The notes beneath the pieces are model-generated. The model was not told where the DNA came from. It ran no database searches and was given only the letters and a program-made list of their open reading frames with translations. From NCBI GenBank assembly GCA_907165065.1, contig OU015528.1, forward strand, positions 45,499,515 through 45,563,514: 64,000 nucleotides of DNA, given 5' to 3'. This stretch comes from Caprimulgus europaeus (Eukaryota; Chordata; Aves; Caprimulgiformes; Caprimulgidae). Positions 25,550 through 39,535 of this stretch are shown piece by piece. The position numbers and the translations under genes are program-made. Each line of letters starts with the position of its first letter. The first letter of the stretch is position 1.

Positions 25550-26480
25550 CACAAGTGTTAGGCTATGTGATAAACAACCCCTGTGTACATCCACAAAGGA
25601 TCACAAAGAGAAAACAGAGGGTGGGAGAGACAAGTACCACCCTGGCCCAGCTACTCTCAAGCTCATCACGGAAGAGCCACCAGCGCATTAAGGGCCTATC
25701 TCTACAAGTCCAGATCACAGCAGCACAACAGGCAGATGCCCAAATTAGACTCAGAGGAGGGCACTCCATTGGGGTCCATTCCAGGGCTGTCCTGAGCAAG
25801 CTTCCACCCCATTGTCCAGGGGTGACACCTGTCAAGATGAGGCAATGCTGGAGCACATTTCAGACTGAGAAGAGTATGGGACACTCGAGATTGAGAAAGA
25901 CTCTATGGGATGTTTAGGGGGTGAATTAAAGGCAGGGAAAGGGAAGGATTTAGGTGATTTGGGGAGGAAGCAGTGTGAGAAAACAGAGCAATACAGGGGC
26001 AAAAAGGGTCTATCTCATGTACATAGTAGCTTCTACAGTGCAATTCTCTGGCCATGTTCTGCACTCAATCTTATTAAATTCCATTTCTATTTCCCTGGGT
26101 GAGAGATTCTATTTTGTGTCCGTGTGTGTATATGCAGGCCCAACAGCCAGCAAGTGGGTCAGATGATGGGTTAGTGAGCCCATGTGTCTGTGCTGACAGA
26201 AAGTAGAGCAAATGAGGGTCTGGGTACCAGAAACTGGAGCGGGACCATGGGTCAGAGGGCCTGTATGTGCATGGAGCCTGCAACTGCAAAAAGGATGAAT
26301 GTATGAGTGTGTGATTGCCTAGTGAAGATCAAGCTGGCCTAGTTAGCAAGCAGGTGGAGTAGCCTGCAAGCCAGTTGTGTGCCTGCCTGTGTCTGAGGTT
26401 GAGACCACTCAAGGAGCTGGCTGTCAAATGAGACCAGGGTGAAAGTTAAATTTTGCAGACCAAAAGATGTGCAGTAGCCT
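25550..26480. other. Unclassified GC-richer patch, possible decayed LTR/retroelement
   Basis: Base composition rises sharply against the AT-rich intron. Overlapping short open frames occur on both strands (up to 120 codons at 25555-25917), none with a domain I recognise. Around 26060-26140 an ATTAAA is followed by 'ccctgggtgagagattctattttgtgtccgtgtgtgtatatgc', which loosely resembles an LTR R/U5 region. I see no paired LTRs, target duplication or gag/pol similarity by eye. Alternatives are an old DNA transposon, a retrocopy or unique sequence. Confidence 0.3.
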
Positions 26481-29400
26481 TCTGCCGAAACCACAAAAAT
26501 AATTTTGTTCTTTCAGCCAACTTTGAACATCTGTATTAAAAATCCTAGAGAAATATGTGGTCTTGTATGGTAGACTTAAGCCACTGGGAGGTGTGTTCTA
26601 GGAGTCTGCAGTTTTGACAGTCTGTGCAGGTGTAAGTACATGCAAATTTAGATATGTTCAGTTTGGGAAAGGATCTACCTAGAAAAACATGTTGAGGAGC
26701 ACTCTGTCTCTCTGGTTAAGTATTTTGTATGGTAAAAACTAAATAAACTATACCTGAATAAAAGTCATGTGAACTAATTTAACTAAACTAGAACTCAGTT
26801 TAATTGAAGCTGGAATCAATTTCATTTGAAGATATATAATTTTATTCTGATAGCATTAACAGTTATACCTGTTCAAATGTCATAAAAATCAGGTAATATG
26901 CAAAAATATAGAAAAGAAACACTGCCTTCTTGATGATGTCATACAAAGGAATGGGCAAAAAATTAGTCATGCTTTATTAAAAGAATCTGTCACATATATA
27001 AGGTCACTTTGCATTTGACCTTTATTTAAGCAGCTTGGTTTCATCATTCTTTACAGACTACTCATCTGGAAGTATGCTGGCTGGGTATACTAGATAATAC
27101 TGTGGCTATATTCAGAGAGCAATATGTTCCTGACTAATACTGGTCATACTGCTGTTCCTGCTAATACCTTTAGCTTTGCCTTACACTTACAGTAAAAAAT
27201 GATTTGCCTGGAGTAACTAAAAAAGAGAAATCTTTCATCAGTTATGACTGCAGGATTCCTCGTATTCCAGTTGTCTATAGGGACAAAGTGGGTTTTGCTT
27301 AGTTCATAGTGAACCTTAGTAACTCCAGTTTGTCAGTGATGAGTCAAACAGATCCTTAGATCCACTCCACAGTTCTGTCTTTGAGAATCCAGTCACCCTG
27401 ATAGGAGAAAACGTAAACTCTCATTTGGCTTCATACTGCACAAGAACACTGGGAGAACAGCTCCTAACTAAATTATGAAAATACTAAGTCCAAAACCAGA
27501 TCAGCAGGCAGTATCTTTAGTAAGTAAAATCATTTTAAGCACATGAACCGTGTTTTAAAACTGTTGTAAATGGTATCTCCAGGTATGATCTTATGTGATC
27601 TGAGCAATCTGCAGACATGCCATATGGCTAATGCTGAATATCAGTATGTCAGATTAACTGTTCCTATGGAGGGCAACTCCATACCCTATACGTATATCAT
27701 GAGTTTGAGGTCCCTATCTATATGAGGCAGATGGGTTTACACATTTGCTATAAATCAGACCCATAGGCTTTGTATAAGATCTATAGATTGATCAAGATCA
27801 ACTAGGAACAGGGCTCCACTGTGTTAGGTAATATTAGGCCATTCAGTAGAGAAAGAAGAAGAATCAGACATACTTGAATATATCTTTTTTCAGTATATAT
27901 ATAATACATATATACATATGTATATACATACACTGAACTCCCCTTATAAGTAAATGATGGGTTCTTTCAACTCTTCCTAAACAACTGCTATTTAATAAAA
28001 TTATATAAATGATAATTATTTTTCTGTAAGCACAGCAATGGAATGGATCTTCTGAAGGGTTTTGAAAGCTCTTACGTATCTCATGATTGTAAGATACACT
28101 TACATGAATATACCCATGAACAGTGACCTATAGTGTATAGAGTGTATATCACCAGTATTTTCTTTGGAAGAACAGAACATGCTCTCAGATAGACCACTCT
28201 GAATTCTTCTTTTGTAAAAATTAGATGACACTTAAATCCAAAAAACCACTCTAGTATTTCTCATCTCAGAAACAAACTTAAGCAAAGTCCCATTTCTCTT
28301 CCTCTCAAGAATACAGGTAAGATGACATATTTTGTTAGGAAAGATATGCCATTAGCCATGCTTTTTATTAATTGAACTGATCTTTAATCTTTAGTAAGAA
28401 CAGTTACAGAAGGCCTTTCCAGAATGTATTTTTTGAGGTCCAACATAGTATTCCTATCCATCATAAATTCATGGTGTTTGCAATTTTAAACACATTGTTA
28501 TCACAGACAAGCTATCTACTATAAAAGGAGATTTTAAGGTAGAACAAAAATTTCTGAAGCTATGGCACTGGAAGCAGTGCTGGGAAGAGTAACAATAGAT
28601 ATTACAAATTTCTGAAATATGGATGCTGTTAGAACTACGACCTGATTCCAGAATTAAAAATTGTTCATCCTAGAAACCAATCTGAGATGAGACTTTATTA
28701 CAGTCCTAGGACACGCAGAACAGAACTTGCTAGCTATAGAATCTGCAATTCAGCTGGCTTTAATACCTTGTCTTTCCTAACCTGGGTTTCCTCAAATGTA
28801 GAGTAATTCTATCAGACACCAGCAATAGACACCAGAAAAAATACATCATTTCATTTCCTCTTGGTTCCATTCTCAGTTTGTGCTGGGATTTGCAAAGGAG
28901 ATTCAGAAATCAATCTATAGTAGCATCTTAATGCCTACATCAATAAATTCAATCACTAGCTATTCTGACATATAAGAATGTCAGATGTAAGGGTCTCACA
29001 TCTTGTGTTTACATCCACATGTTATTACATCAAGTAGACACATGATTTACCATATTCTTAGTTCAAAGTTTCCGTATCTTTATCTCCTAATGCCAGTGAC
29101 AATGTCCAAACCTTTTGAACAGCATACCGTAAACTTAACCTAAACTCAGAACAGTGAAAGAGTGCAGATCCAGCAATTAACTTCCAAAATATGAATCCTG
29201 ATATATTAAGGTGCTTGAAGTCTATCAGCAACCCATAACATACATACAACATATAGACAACATTTGTGCTTTCTGACAGAATACCTCCTCAATTATTCAG
29301 ATTCCATAGCTCTAAGCAGACAGACAACAAGCAAGGCAGAGAATATCAGAAGCCTACAACAGTACATTTTTGCAAAATATAAAGTAATTGAAAGGAAGTT

Positions 29401-32400
29401 TAATCACAATGAATTCAAAATAGTCCTAAAACCTTTTCTTATCCTTAATATAAAATATTAAACAATGAGTCTGTTCCCTGGAGTAACATAGTTTTAAAAC
29501 AGAGGTGCACTTAATGTCTTTGTTAGAATGCTAGCATCGAGTATCTGCACGTTACCTGGCTCCATTGAAGTACTAACGCTCATTCTTTCCATCAGCATTA
29601 TATTAACTTTGTTAACAAGAAAACAACCTAGGAAAGACATTTGAAAGGTAAAAATAGATATGACAAATATATGATAAAGTTGATAGTTACAGCACAGAAA
29701 AAAAAACAGCATCTGTTCAGATTACATCAATTCAATATTTCTTTACTTCTTTTAACTGGATGAACATATTAAATAATAAAGTTGATTAGTGTGAAATTAG
29801 CTACCGCAACAAGAACAAATGAGCAAAATCAATCCACTGATCACGTTTTCTCAGATGCTTAAACATACTGCAGAATGGTGGCTATATCAGAGATACTGCA
29901 TAACACAAACAGAATCTTCACAATATCCAATCATAGAGCTATTATAATGTGACATGTTTAAATATTGTTGGCATAGTATAGAAAATCTGGGTAAGTAAGA
30001 TACTGGATGAAACTGTGTTCTCTGGTACAAACATTACTAAAGCGGGAAATGTTATTACTAAGGAGATTTTGAGCATAAATCCTCTCTATCCTATGCTCAA
30101 GAAAAACAAAATGGTGAGAAAAAAAAAGGCTTTCCAACAATAAAAACATAGAATTGATGCCTTAATTTCTCTTCTCAACACCATGTTATGTCTGAAATAA
30201 ATAGAATCAAAACAGAAGTGTGCTACTGAACACGCATTTCATTTTCTGTGCTTTGCCAACAGAGGTCAGGATTATCTCAGGAGTATCCAAAGCATTACTA
30301 TGATCATGATTGGAATTACTTTATCAATACAAATTACTTTTACTAAGACAAATAACATACTTTAACTAGAGGAGAGCCTAAAGTTTCACAACTTTACATG
30401 CTACAAAGGTCATCCAAAGCTTTTGGGTATGTAACAAGAATATCATCACTTAAAATTTCATGAACACTGTTACTGAAATAATTACAAAGGTCGTATCCAT
30501 CACATCACCAACAAAATATTTGGTAAGATGTACTAATAATCACTTAGATCACTCAGAAAAAATAAATTCATCCAACATGATACCTTTTATTGAACAAAAT
30601 CTTTTATAACACATAGCTTGGAAGGCAAAATGTAATTACTGTAAAAATATTCATTAAATCTGCAGTCTGTTTATGTTTGAATTCCCTATTGAAATCCATT
30701 AAGAGTTATTGTTTCTATTCTATTTAAAAGCCTTATCAAATGTAGAAATTAAATCCAAGACGAAGAGGTTTAAATGACACAGAAGCTCCTACTATAAAAG
30801 AAGATCTGGCTGATGTAGAACTTCAAACTGCTTAAAAAGAACAAAAAACCACACTTATATCTAGATGTATCTAAAGTGAACACTATGTTTCCTAATTCTA
30901 CAAAAACAATTAAATACTAACAAAGAAACTAAACATTCTTTGTACCTCAAATAGTTCTACTGGGGCATGTTTTTTAGAAAATGCAGCAGTCATCTACTCC
31001 TTAAGTATTGCAAGTGCAGCCCTATGGATCATGAACTTTTCCTCAATCTTAAAATAAAGATGCTAAATTTGGGGAAAGATATTTCAAGAATGTTAACTGA
31101 ATAATCCTAGCATCTTTCTGTTCTTTAAAACAGAACTGATAGAATACTCCACAAAATCTGTTTTGGCAGATACCTTCATGTAAAATATATTGTAAGACTC
31201 AGCCATTATAGGAATAATTTAATGTTCTTTCTGAACTTCTTCTTTGATAAGAAATATCTGGAGAACCTAAATTTGGGTTCAAATATTCCTCCCAATATCA
31301 TAGATTTTAAATAAACACGGGAAAAGAGACCCCAGTTCCACAAGACACCATGTAAATTTTTTCATTCCAGCTCTCTCTCCCTATAATCTACAATTAGCAC
31401 CACCATACACACAGGACTCATGAAACAATTACTATGATTTGTTCAGCTGTGTTTAATGCAAATAGTCTTCCTAGTTCTTTATATAATACAGTAATAAAAG
31501 AACAATCCCTGACTAAGTATCCTAGGTACTAAACTAAATGTAACATGTAAAGATAGACTGGCTTACAACATGAAAGAGGAAGTGATACACTAAAAAAAGT
31601 TATGAAAAGCACTTGTGAGATGGTAGATTCCATCTTGTTTTCCTTTATTATATGTACAAATCATAGATTTTTTTTTGTTTTACATTAAAGGTAAAACAAC
31701 CTACAACTTAGACCATTTGCAAGGAGGAAGGTATCCTTATTTGTGAAATCTCTAGAAAGGCACAGATTTTTAGAGAATGATGGAAGGCCTGTGATATACA
31801 TAGGGGCTAGGTTCTCTGGAAGCTACTTAATAGTAACTGTTAAAAGAATACAGACCCAAAAACCCCTGAAAAACAGGCCCCTGTTCAATTTACCTTATAC
31901 TGAGTTCACTTTAAATTTTTATTATCTTTAATCTTGGAAAGAAAGATCATTTTCTATGTCTGATTTTAAGGGCACTTTTGACAAGTAGATATGATTGTTA
32001 GCTCAGTCTTGACAGTATAATTATTCTGTTAAATTAAGAAATAATCATTTCACCAGAAGGTGCACTATCTGATTTCAAGCAGTAAGAAGAGAGATGTTTT
32101 CCTCCAAGTGCTGAAGCCTGACTAAAAAAATACTTGTAATACTTGGAGTCAAATCAGAAAAAAAAAAATATCCTTCTAGTGGAATTAAATTTTAAAAGTC
32201 ACTGAGGCTTCATCCATGAAAGTAATAAATTGAACCAAGAGGTTTTTTAGGTTAGCTTTCCTGAGTAGCCGGATGCCCAGCATCAAGCAAGAACTATAGA
32301 AAAAGAGATTCATTCCTTAAATAGGCCTGGTTATGTAAAGTCTAACTAGTTGCTGGTTCATGATTGGTCTCCCTTGGTCACACTATCCAGGTAAAGTACC

Positions 32401-32653
32401 TCATTTAGGTGTGTCTGTCTGACGTAGCTTAAGTTAGTGCAATTCCAAGAACATTTCTTACCCAGGGTGAGGGTTTTGTAGCAAAAAGTAAATGTTTAAA
32501 AACCACTTAGTCACTAGAATATCCAGCTCTTTGGGATTTTCAAGAAGCCAACTGAAAAGAGTGCAAAGTGATCTGAAGGAACTTGGCATCTTAAAAGGCA
32601 TATAGAGCTTATACCAGATTTATATGAAATACCTGTATTGATAACACACTTAT

Positions 32654-33265
32654 GATTCTGCTGTGGTTTTGGCTGGGGTAGAGTTAATTTTCTTCTTAGT
32701 AGGTAGCACGGGGCTATGTTTTGGACTTGTGCTGGAAACAGTGTTGATAATTCAGGGAAGTTTTGTTATTGCTGAGCAGTGCCTACATAGAGCCAAGGCC
32801 TGCTCCTCACACTGCACCACCAGCAAGGAGGCTGGAGATGCAGAAAAAGCTGTGAGGAGACACAGCTGGGACAGTTAAGCTCAACTGACTAAAGTGACAT
32901 TCCACATCATATAAAATCATGCTCAATAATAAACTAGCAGGAAGTTTGGCAAGGGGGCTGCTGCTCAGGGACTAGTTGCGTATCAGTCAGTTGGTGGTGA
33001 GCAATTGTTTTCATTTGCATCAATTTCTTTCTTGGGTTTTATACCTTTCTCTTTGTTACTTTCCTTTTCATTTATTATTATTATTATTGTTGTTGTTATT
33101 AGAGCTATTACTATTATTATATTTCAACTATTAAACTGTTCTTATGTCAACCCATGAGTTTTCTCACTTTTACCCTTCCAATTCTCTTCCCTCTATCCTG
33201 CTAGAGGAAAAGTAAGTGGTTGTGTGGTGCTTAGATGCCAGTTGGGTTTAAATTGCAACAGATTC
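32654..33265 (+). mobile_element. Solo LTR, avian ERVL-type, with 5-bp target site duplication
   Basis: The LTR body is 32659-33260 (602 bp). It begins TGCTGTGGTTTTGGCTGGGG and ends TTTAAATTGCAACA (TG...CA), and is flanked on both sides by GATTC (32654-32658 and 33261-33265). Internal stretches such as 'ggggctatgttttggacttgtgctgg', 'gagcagtgcctacatagagcc' and 'gagttttctcacttttaccctt', and the 3' part 'gtgtggtgcttag', are the ones I associate with a common avian ERVL LTR. An ATTAAA polyadenylation signal lies at 33130-33135, and an (ATT)n tract at about 33072-33099. No internal retroviral sequence adjoins it, so it is a solo LTR left by recombination. It is antisense to ANKS1B. Confidence 0.88.
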
Positions 33266-36200
33266 AAAAAAGATTGGACCACAGCAGTACTGCTTTAATA
33301 TTGGTAACTGAGAAAGTGAAATAATTGGGGGTACATTACTAGCATAAAGAATTGCCAGTCATGATCAAAATAACCTCATACAGATTTTGATCATGCCAGT
33401 TCAGAGTAGTCTGAATGCACAGACAAGCTTTAAACATTTTCAATAAAAGAGTAATCAAACAAAGCTGAGAGGTTAACTACTCCTTGGGCACAGAAACAGA
33501 ATACTAGGATGCAGTTTAAGGTTGCAGAAATTTTAAAACTATACCAAATCTACAGCAAACCAAAATAGAAACAAAACTTCTGACTTTTTTGTAAACCAGA
33601 AAAAATTAAAGAGTTCAATAGCCAATGAAGGAATAGATTCTCATTACAGCAAAATACAAATTTTAACCTAGTAGATCATATAATTCTGCCACATAGGAGA
33701 CAAAAATTCAGCAACAAATCTAGGGCATTAAATCATTTCAGAATGGCTTTGGAGGCTTTTTTAAATGACAAGATGAATCTTCACCTAAAGGTAAACTGAC
33801 ACTGAACTGTCTCTTTAAGTTTGCAAACAGAAACTGTTTTTCTGATAGCCTTTCATATATCCCCCAGTCACTGAACAATCTAAAATCCATAACAAATTTT
33901 ACAGACAATCATGTTTAGGTAGTGGAGTTTTGTGTACCTGTCTTCCATGTATATGCTGTTGAGATTGAAGCACAATCTGGATCACTAAAACTATACAGCT
34001 CTGCTGAGCTCCCAGAAGTTAAGTCATGGATTGTATGCAGGTTAGGACTCTCCATTCTGACAGATTCTGAATGCTATGTCAGTTCCTTTGTCACTTCCAG
34101 TCTGAACCATCTAGGAACTCAAGCTGCATCAGCAATAGTAAATTAAACATATTTGGAACTATTTTCTGGCATTTAGGTCATACTGGCATAGAATGCTCCA
34201 CACGTACACTACTAAAGCCTTCCAAACAGGATAGCTGCATCCAGACTGTCTAGCAGGCCCTAGGCCGATACTAATTCTTCAGCTGTGCTTGGTAGCTCAT
34301 TCCTTGGGAGAATGCCACATGGCACATCCCAGTACCTAGAAATGTTCCCTGACATGTTAGTTAGACACGGCTTCACGTTCCTGTCATAGGTTTGGCAGAA
34401 GCCTATCTCTCAACAGCAGCATTTCTCAGCTTAGAGGATACAAGAGAAACACTCTGTCTGAGATTGGGTCCAGACAGACCTGATGAACATCTGTCCATGG
34501 TTCATGTTTGTGCTTTATGCCTTTGATCCTCCCAACATAGAAGGGAGAAGTGGTAAACTGACCCCACCTCCTCTTTTAGCCCTTTGCCTGACTCCAGGAT
34601 AGGGGGTAAGGGTAAGGAAAGTTATATATGTGAATATCCAAAACAATATACTGTTGCTGGTAAGTTAGCTTCTTTACTTCTTTTCTCCTTCACATGCACA
34701 TTCATATTGATGGAAAATTCCTAGCAGTGCGTACATAATTGCACAGTTTACCTGCAGGGTAATCTACCAGTCTCATTCTGGTAACAAGCTAAGAAAGGAA
34801 TCTACAATGGACTCAGAGTGACCTTATTCCAGAAAAATATTGTTAATGGCTACAGCGGCATGAGACTCCTCAACTTCTTAGCAGAAAGAATGTTTACAAA
34901 AACAAAGCAGTCTTTAGAAAAATGGTTCAGAAAAGACAAAGTAGGTAGAGACCTGAAACATTCTTACATGAAAAATACCCAAATTGAGGTTCTATAGAGG
35001 AACAGGAGCTCTTGGACAAAACTCCTATCCAAATTGTATGGGAGGAATCCAGAAGTGACTCGGTGGGAAAAAATTACTCCCACTACGAGGAAAGAAGTTG
35101 AAATTAAGGATGGCAAAAGCCTTTACTAAACTGACATATTTCTCACTTCTGATTTCCCAACCATCACAAATCAAGGAGAAAGAAACCTCCTTAGGTAAGA
35201 GGGACCTATTTAAACATTGGAAATTTGGCCTACTTATCAGAGATAGTATTTCCTGTAATTAATCAGATGGTTTCTCTAGAAGGAAGAACAAGTCTGTGTC
35301 TTGTGAGAACAGGTCAAGGATGAAAGTGAGAGTTGGGTAACCACACCCATGATGAAAGAGGTCCTGGTACTAGACACTGCCATAGTTCCAGTCTGTCACA
35401 CTGTCTCTGAGAATCCCTGGAAGAACTGGAAATGGAAAGAAAGTACACTTCAGGGAATTTAATCAGGAGAAGGAATCTATAATAGAGAGGCTTGACTACA
35501 GTTGAAGCAGGGCAGGGGATACTTTCTATTGATCTCTGAGACAAAAAGATCAGCTTCTAGAAGGCTCAGGTTATAAGATTAAATTTTAGAATGTTGTCCT
35601 AAGTCACCCACTCACAGTTCACAAGACTCAAATAGGTCAAATTGTCTGATGATGTATTCAGAGCTTCTAGGAATTCGTAAGGCAAATCTTACACTGGGTG
35701 TACTGATCTGAAAGATTAACCAGCTCCCAATACAGGAGAAAGAATTTCATAAATCCTTGTTTATGTAACACATTGTGGCAGCGCCAGTGCAAGCTCCTGT
35801 ATCTTTTGATTTGGCAAAGAAAAATTTGGTATATACTTAGAACAGGATATTTGCATAGACATGAGTCTACTATGAATACCAGAGAGTCTTTGCTGCTAGG
35901 CTTGGTGGTATCTCCAGGGAAGTAAAGAGACGTGGGTAGGAATTTGGAATAAAAGAGCATCCTGTTAGAGCCACTGAATGGGACATGCCACTGTTATGGA
36001 AAAATTAAATCTTACAGGCAAAAATACAGTCTAAATAGTCCTAAAGTGTTTTTCAGGGCTACAAGCAACCAAAAAACTAGTTAAGAATGTCTGTGAATTC
36101 TGACAGGAAAGGTCATTAAATGACACCAGGTAGTCCAGCACGACCTGACAAAAATTTGAAGAGCTGTTGGAAGAATTTTTAGAAATTATGAGGAATGTAA

Positions 36201-39185
36201 TTTTTAGGAATTCTTAAGATTTCTGCATAGCAACTCTAGTCAACTCTACTCAATAGAGTAGAGGAGATGCAAAGCAAAACTTAACACTCTTTCAAGAGAG
36301 CTACATTTCCACACCTGATCATCATAGTGAGGCTAAAAAGGCACTCCAGTCTACCTGAGAATGGGAAACTGTCACTGAGGACACTGAGTCATGAAGAGTC
36401 CAAACTGCAGGATTCTGTAATGGAGTTGGTCATAATTTTGAGTAAAAGGTATTTCCCACAGATAAATCACACCATACAAAAAAGGATCTTACAAACCAAG
36501 AGATACAAACCACTCTTGTTGCTATAAGCATAAAATAGCATTGTATGGATCTCTAGTTTTTTTCAAATTTGAAAGAGGCTGGCTTACTATTGGTTTCCTA
36601 TGCAATAAAATGGAACTGATTTCTTGGCTACTTTCACCCAAAGCTGAAAGAAAATAGGACTGGTTCTGTATAATAATGGGGCTGGGAGGAGATACATAAG
36701 TGGATGTTTTAAACAATGCCAGTGACGTCCAGTATGAAGATATACAACAAAGTACAGTCTCCCTATTCTAAACATAACTTGGATGAATTCAAAGTGAATT
36801 ATATTATTAATTCTCGCTGTTTCAGGGGTGGTGGAGGGGGGAAGTTATGATAGTCTCTTAGTATATTAGACATATAGCAGTAATTTATGCTTCAAACATT
36901 GCTGGCACCTTGGCTGTGCACAGAACCACAAGGGAATCTTATTCTGCAGTGTGCTTCCTCATGCAGCCAAACTGCCAGCAAAGTTTGTAGCACAGAACAG
37001 CACAGAACAGTATCTTCCTGGAAAGGTGAGACAGAACTCTGACCCAATGCGCTAAAGATCAACATTACAGAGCTATGAGCTTCCCTTGATATGGCATTTT
37101 CCTTCTGCTGATAATCTTTAGATTGTGAGCTTTGTAATTGATGAGAAGTTATAATTCATATAACCTAGAAGATAATCCATTTAATACTACTTTTCCCTGA
37201 AAAAAATCCAATGCTAACATTTCTGGCATCAATAACTAGAAACTGGAAGTGCTTGTCCTCATTTTTGGACACAGATGAGTGCTCTGACAACACCATCAGC
37301 TTTGGCATTAGGAATGACTATGGTAAATCCAGGATTCTTACTGCTTTTCTCCAGTAACCTCTACATGATGTAACCACTCAGAGTATCTGATAAGAGAAGC
37401 TGAGATCACTGTCCTGACCACCATGCACATTGGAAATATGTTCCTAAAGACCCCTGGTTTCTTCTTCCCAGGCTGTGAAGAGTTCTCAAAAGTAGTGTCT
37501 CTACTTGGTTCTAATGAAAGAGATCTAGCAGAGGAGGAGGGCTGAAGCTTTTACAGTTCTCCCTTCTCTTCTGATGACTTCAGTCCCTAATACAAATAGT
37601 ATAAACTAAAACACTTATAAAAAACTAAATGAATTAATACTGTATATTAGAAATAAACTAAATACAACACAAGAAAAAGGAAGAAATAAATCAAATTCAA
37701 ATTATTTGAGCTGAGCTCCTACCAGTTCAATGCTATAATTACAAGCATTAAAAGAACATGGAGACGCATTAGCTGGTTGTACCATCTTCTTTACACTTGT
37801 ACATGGTGGACCGTAATAAACTACAGACACTGCTGGTGAAAGATTTCTGATTTCAGCTGCATGGTCTTATTTATGTGTGCACAAGTCAAGTATGGAGCAA
37901 AATTTAGGAAGATTAATATTTCAAGTGCCTAAGTGATGAGACAATGGCCTCATAGATGGGATTAGGTTTTGTCTGTATAAGGAGAAAAGACAAAAAGGAC
38001 GCTAATAAGAGAAGAACAATGATACAAAAGAGGGGAAGGGAAAGAGAAAAAAATCACACTGATCCTACTCAGTTACACAGAGTACTGGTCAACTACAAGA
38101 TTACAAATAATAATAATAACTAAAGGTAGCTATAGTATAAAAGTTATATTTTTTTATACACTTTTCTTACACTTTCTAGTGATGTCATTCTAAACTTAGA
38201 CTCTAACCCATTAATTTCAAATTAAATATAAAAAGAAGAACAATAATTCATATACATACAATCCACAGTTAGAAACTACATATCTCTTGGAATACTGCAT
38301 AATATAACCTTATTTTAAATTGAAATAATTTTAAATATAGTTATTGCTATAAGCAAAGACAGATATCTACAAACACAGGATAAAATATTCCTCTAAATGC
38401 TACATACTGTGGAGGGTTTTGTAAATAAGAAGTATATGCATCTAGTATGATTATTCACTTGTTTCCAAGGACATTTCCCTTCTTTGGAAATAATTTCTTT
38501 ACTTGGACATTAAGCTACATCAAGCAGAACTCATATTTGTAACGTATCTGAGGAAAAAAGTTTTATATTCTCCAAAAGAGATATGGATTTTATCCTTATA
38601 AAGGTGCCATTTAAAATCTTATTATACTGAATTCAATCAAAGCTTTAAATGAATAAAATATACAAAAGTCAATGCAGTTACCTTATAAATCATTATTTCA
38701 GCATAGTAAAAACAGCAGTATAAAATTATTTTTTACTACAACATTTGGTACTATCTTATCAAACATCAATTATGCATAAAATATTCTGAATTTTAATGAG
38801 CTAAGTTGTTTTGTCAATAATTCAGGCAATACAAGAACTGTAATTCCCCACGTATTAGTGCTTCCAACAGCATTTGGTTCTGTTTTTATTGGTACCATTG
38901 TTATTTCTTTTTTCATGTATTAAAGTGAAAACATAAAATAAGGGTAAGTTATAGTTGTGTAATACATAAATAAAATAGTCATTCTTTTCCTGATAATTAT
39001 TTCTATGTGAAGGGATAAAGTTTCTTTAAATAAAGCTATCTTTTCAGAATAAAATAAATTAAAATTAAAAGATTCTACAAATTTAAGTCCAAACCATCAG
39101 CATAGTTACTTCCAAATTGTTACTGATAGGAAAAATAATTTGTTTGACTTCCAAAACTAGGAGACTGAAGTATATTTCTTAAGAG

Positions 39186-39535
39186 CAGAGGCTGAGAGTG
39201 ATGTGACCATTTAGGCTTGGGAGGATCTTACCAATAAGTATCTGATGAAAGAGAATAAAGAAGGCAAAGCCAGGCTCTTTCAATGGTGCCCAGTCACAGG
39301 ACAAGAGGCAATAGGCACAAACTTCAACACATGAAATTCTACCTGAAGAAAACACTTTTTTTTACTGTAATGGTGGTTGAACAATTGAGTGGGATACCCC
39401 AAGAGCTTGTAGAGTTTCCATCCTTGGAGATACTCAAAATCTTACTGGACACAGTCCTGGGCAACCTGTTCTAGATGACCTCTGCAGATGATCTCCAGAG
39501 GTGCCTTCCAACATCAACTGTTCTGTGATTCTGTA
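39186..39535 (+). mobile_element. CR1 LINE, 3' fragment, plus strand
   Basis: CR1 3' features: 'agaggctgagag', 'aagccaggctctttcaatggtgcccagtcacaggacaagaggcaat', 'tccttggagatactcaaaa', 'ctgggcaacctgttctagatgacc' and the terminal GTTCTGTGATTCTGTA. It is strongly diverged and 5'-truncated. The ATTCTGTGA-type end groups it with the 1.8 kb and 59.9 kb copies. Confidence 0.88.

Noticed and set aside
25555-25917. 120-codon plus-strand open frame
   Set aside because: Overlaps other frames of similar length on both strands in a GC-richer patch (fewer stops by composition); no domain recognised.
27909-27926. Perfect 18-bp palindrome TATATACATATGTATATA
   Set aside because: Alternating purine-pyrimidine AT repeat; such palindromes are common in low-complexity sequence.
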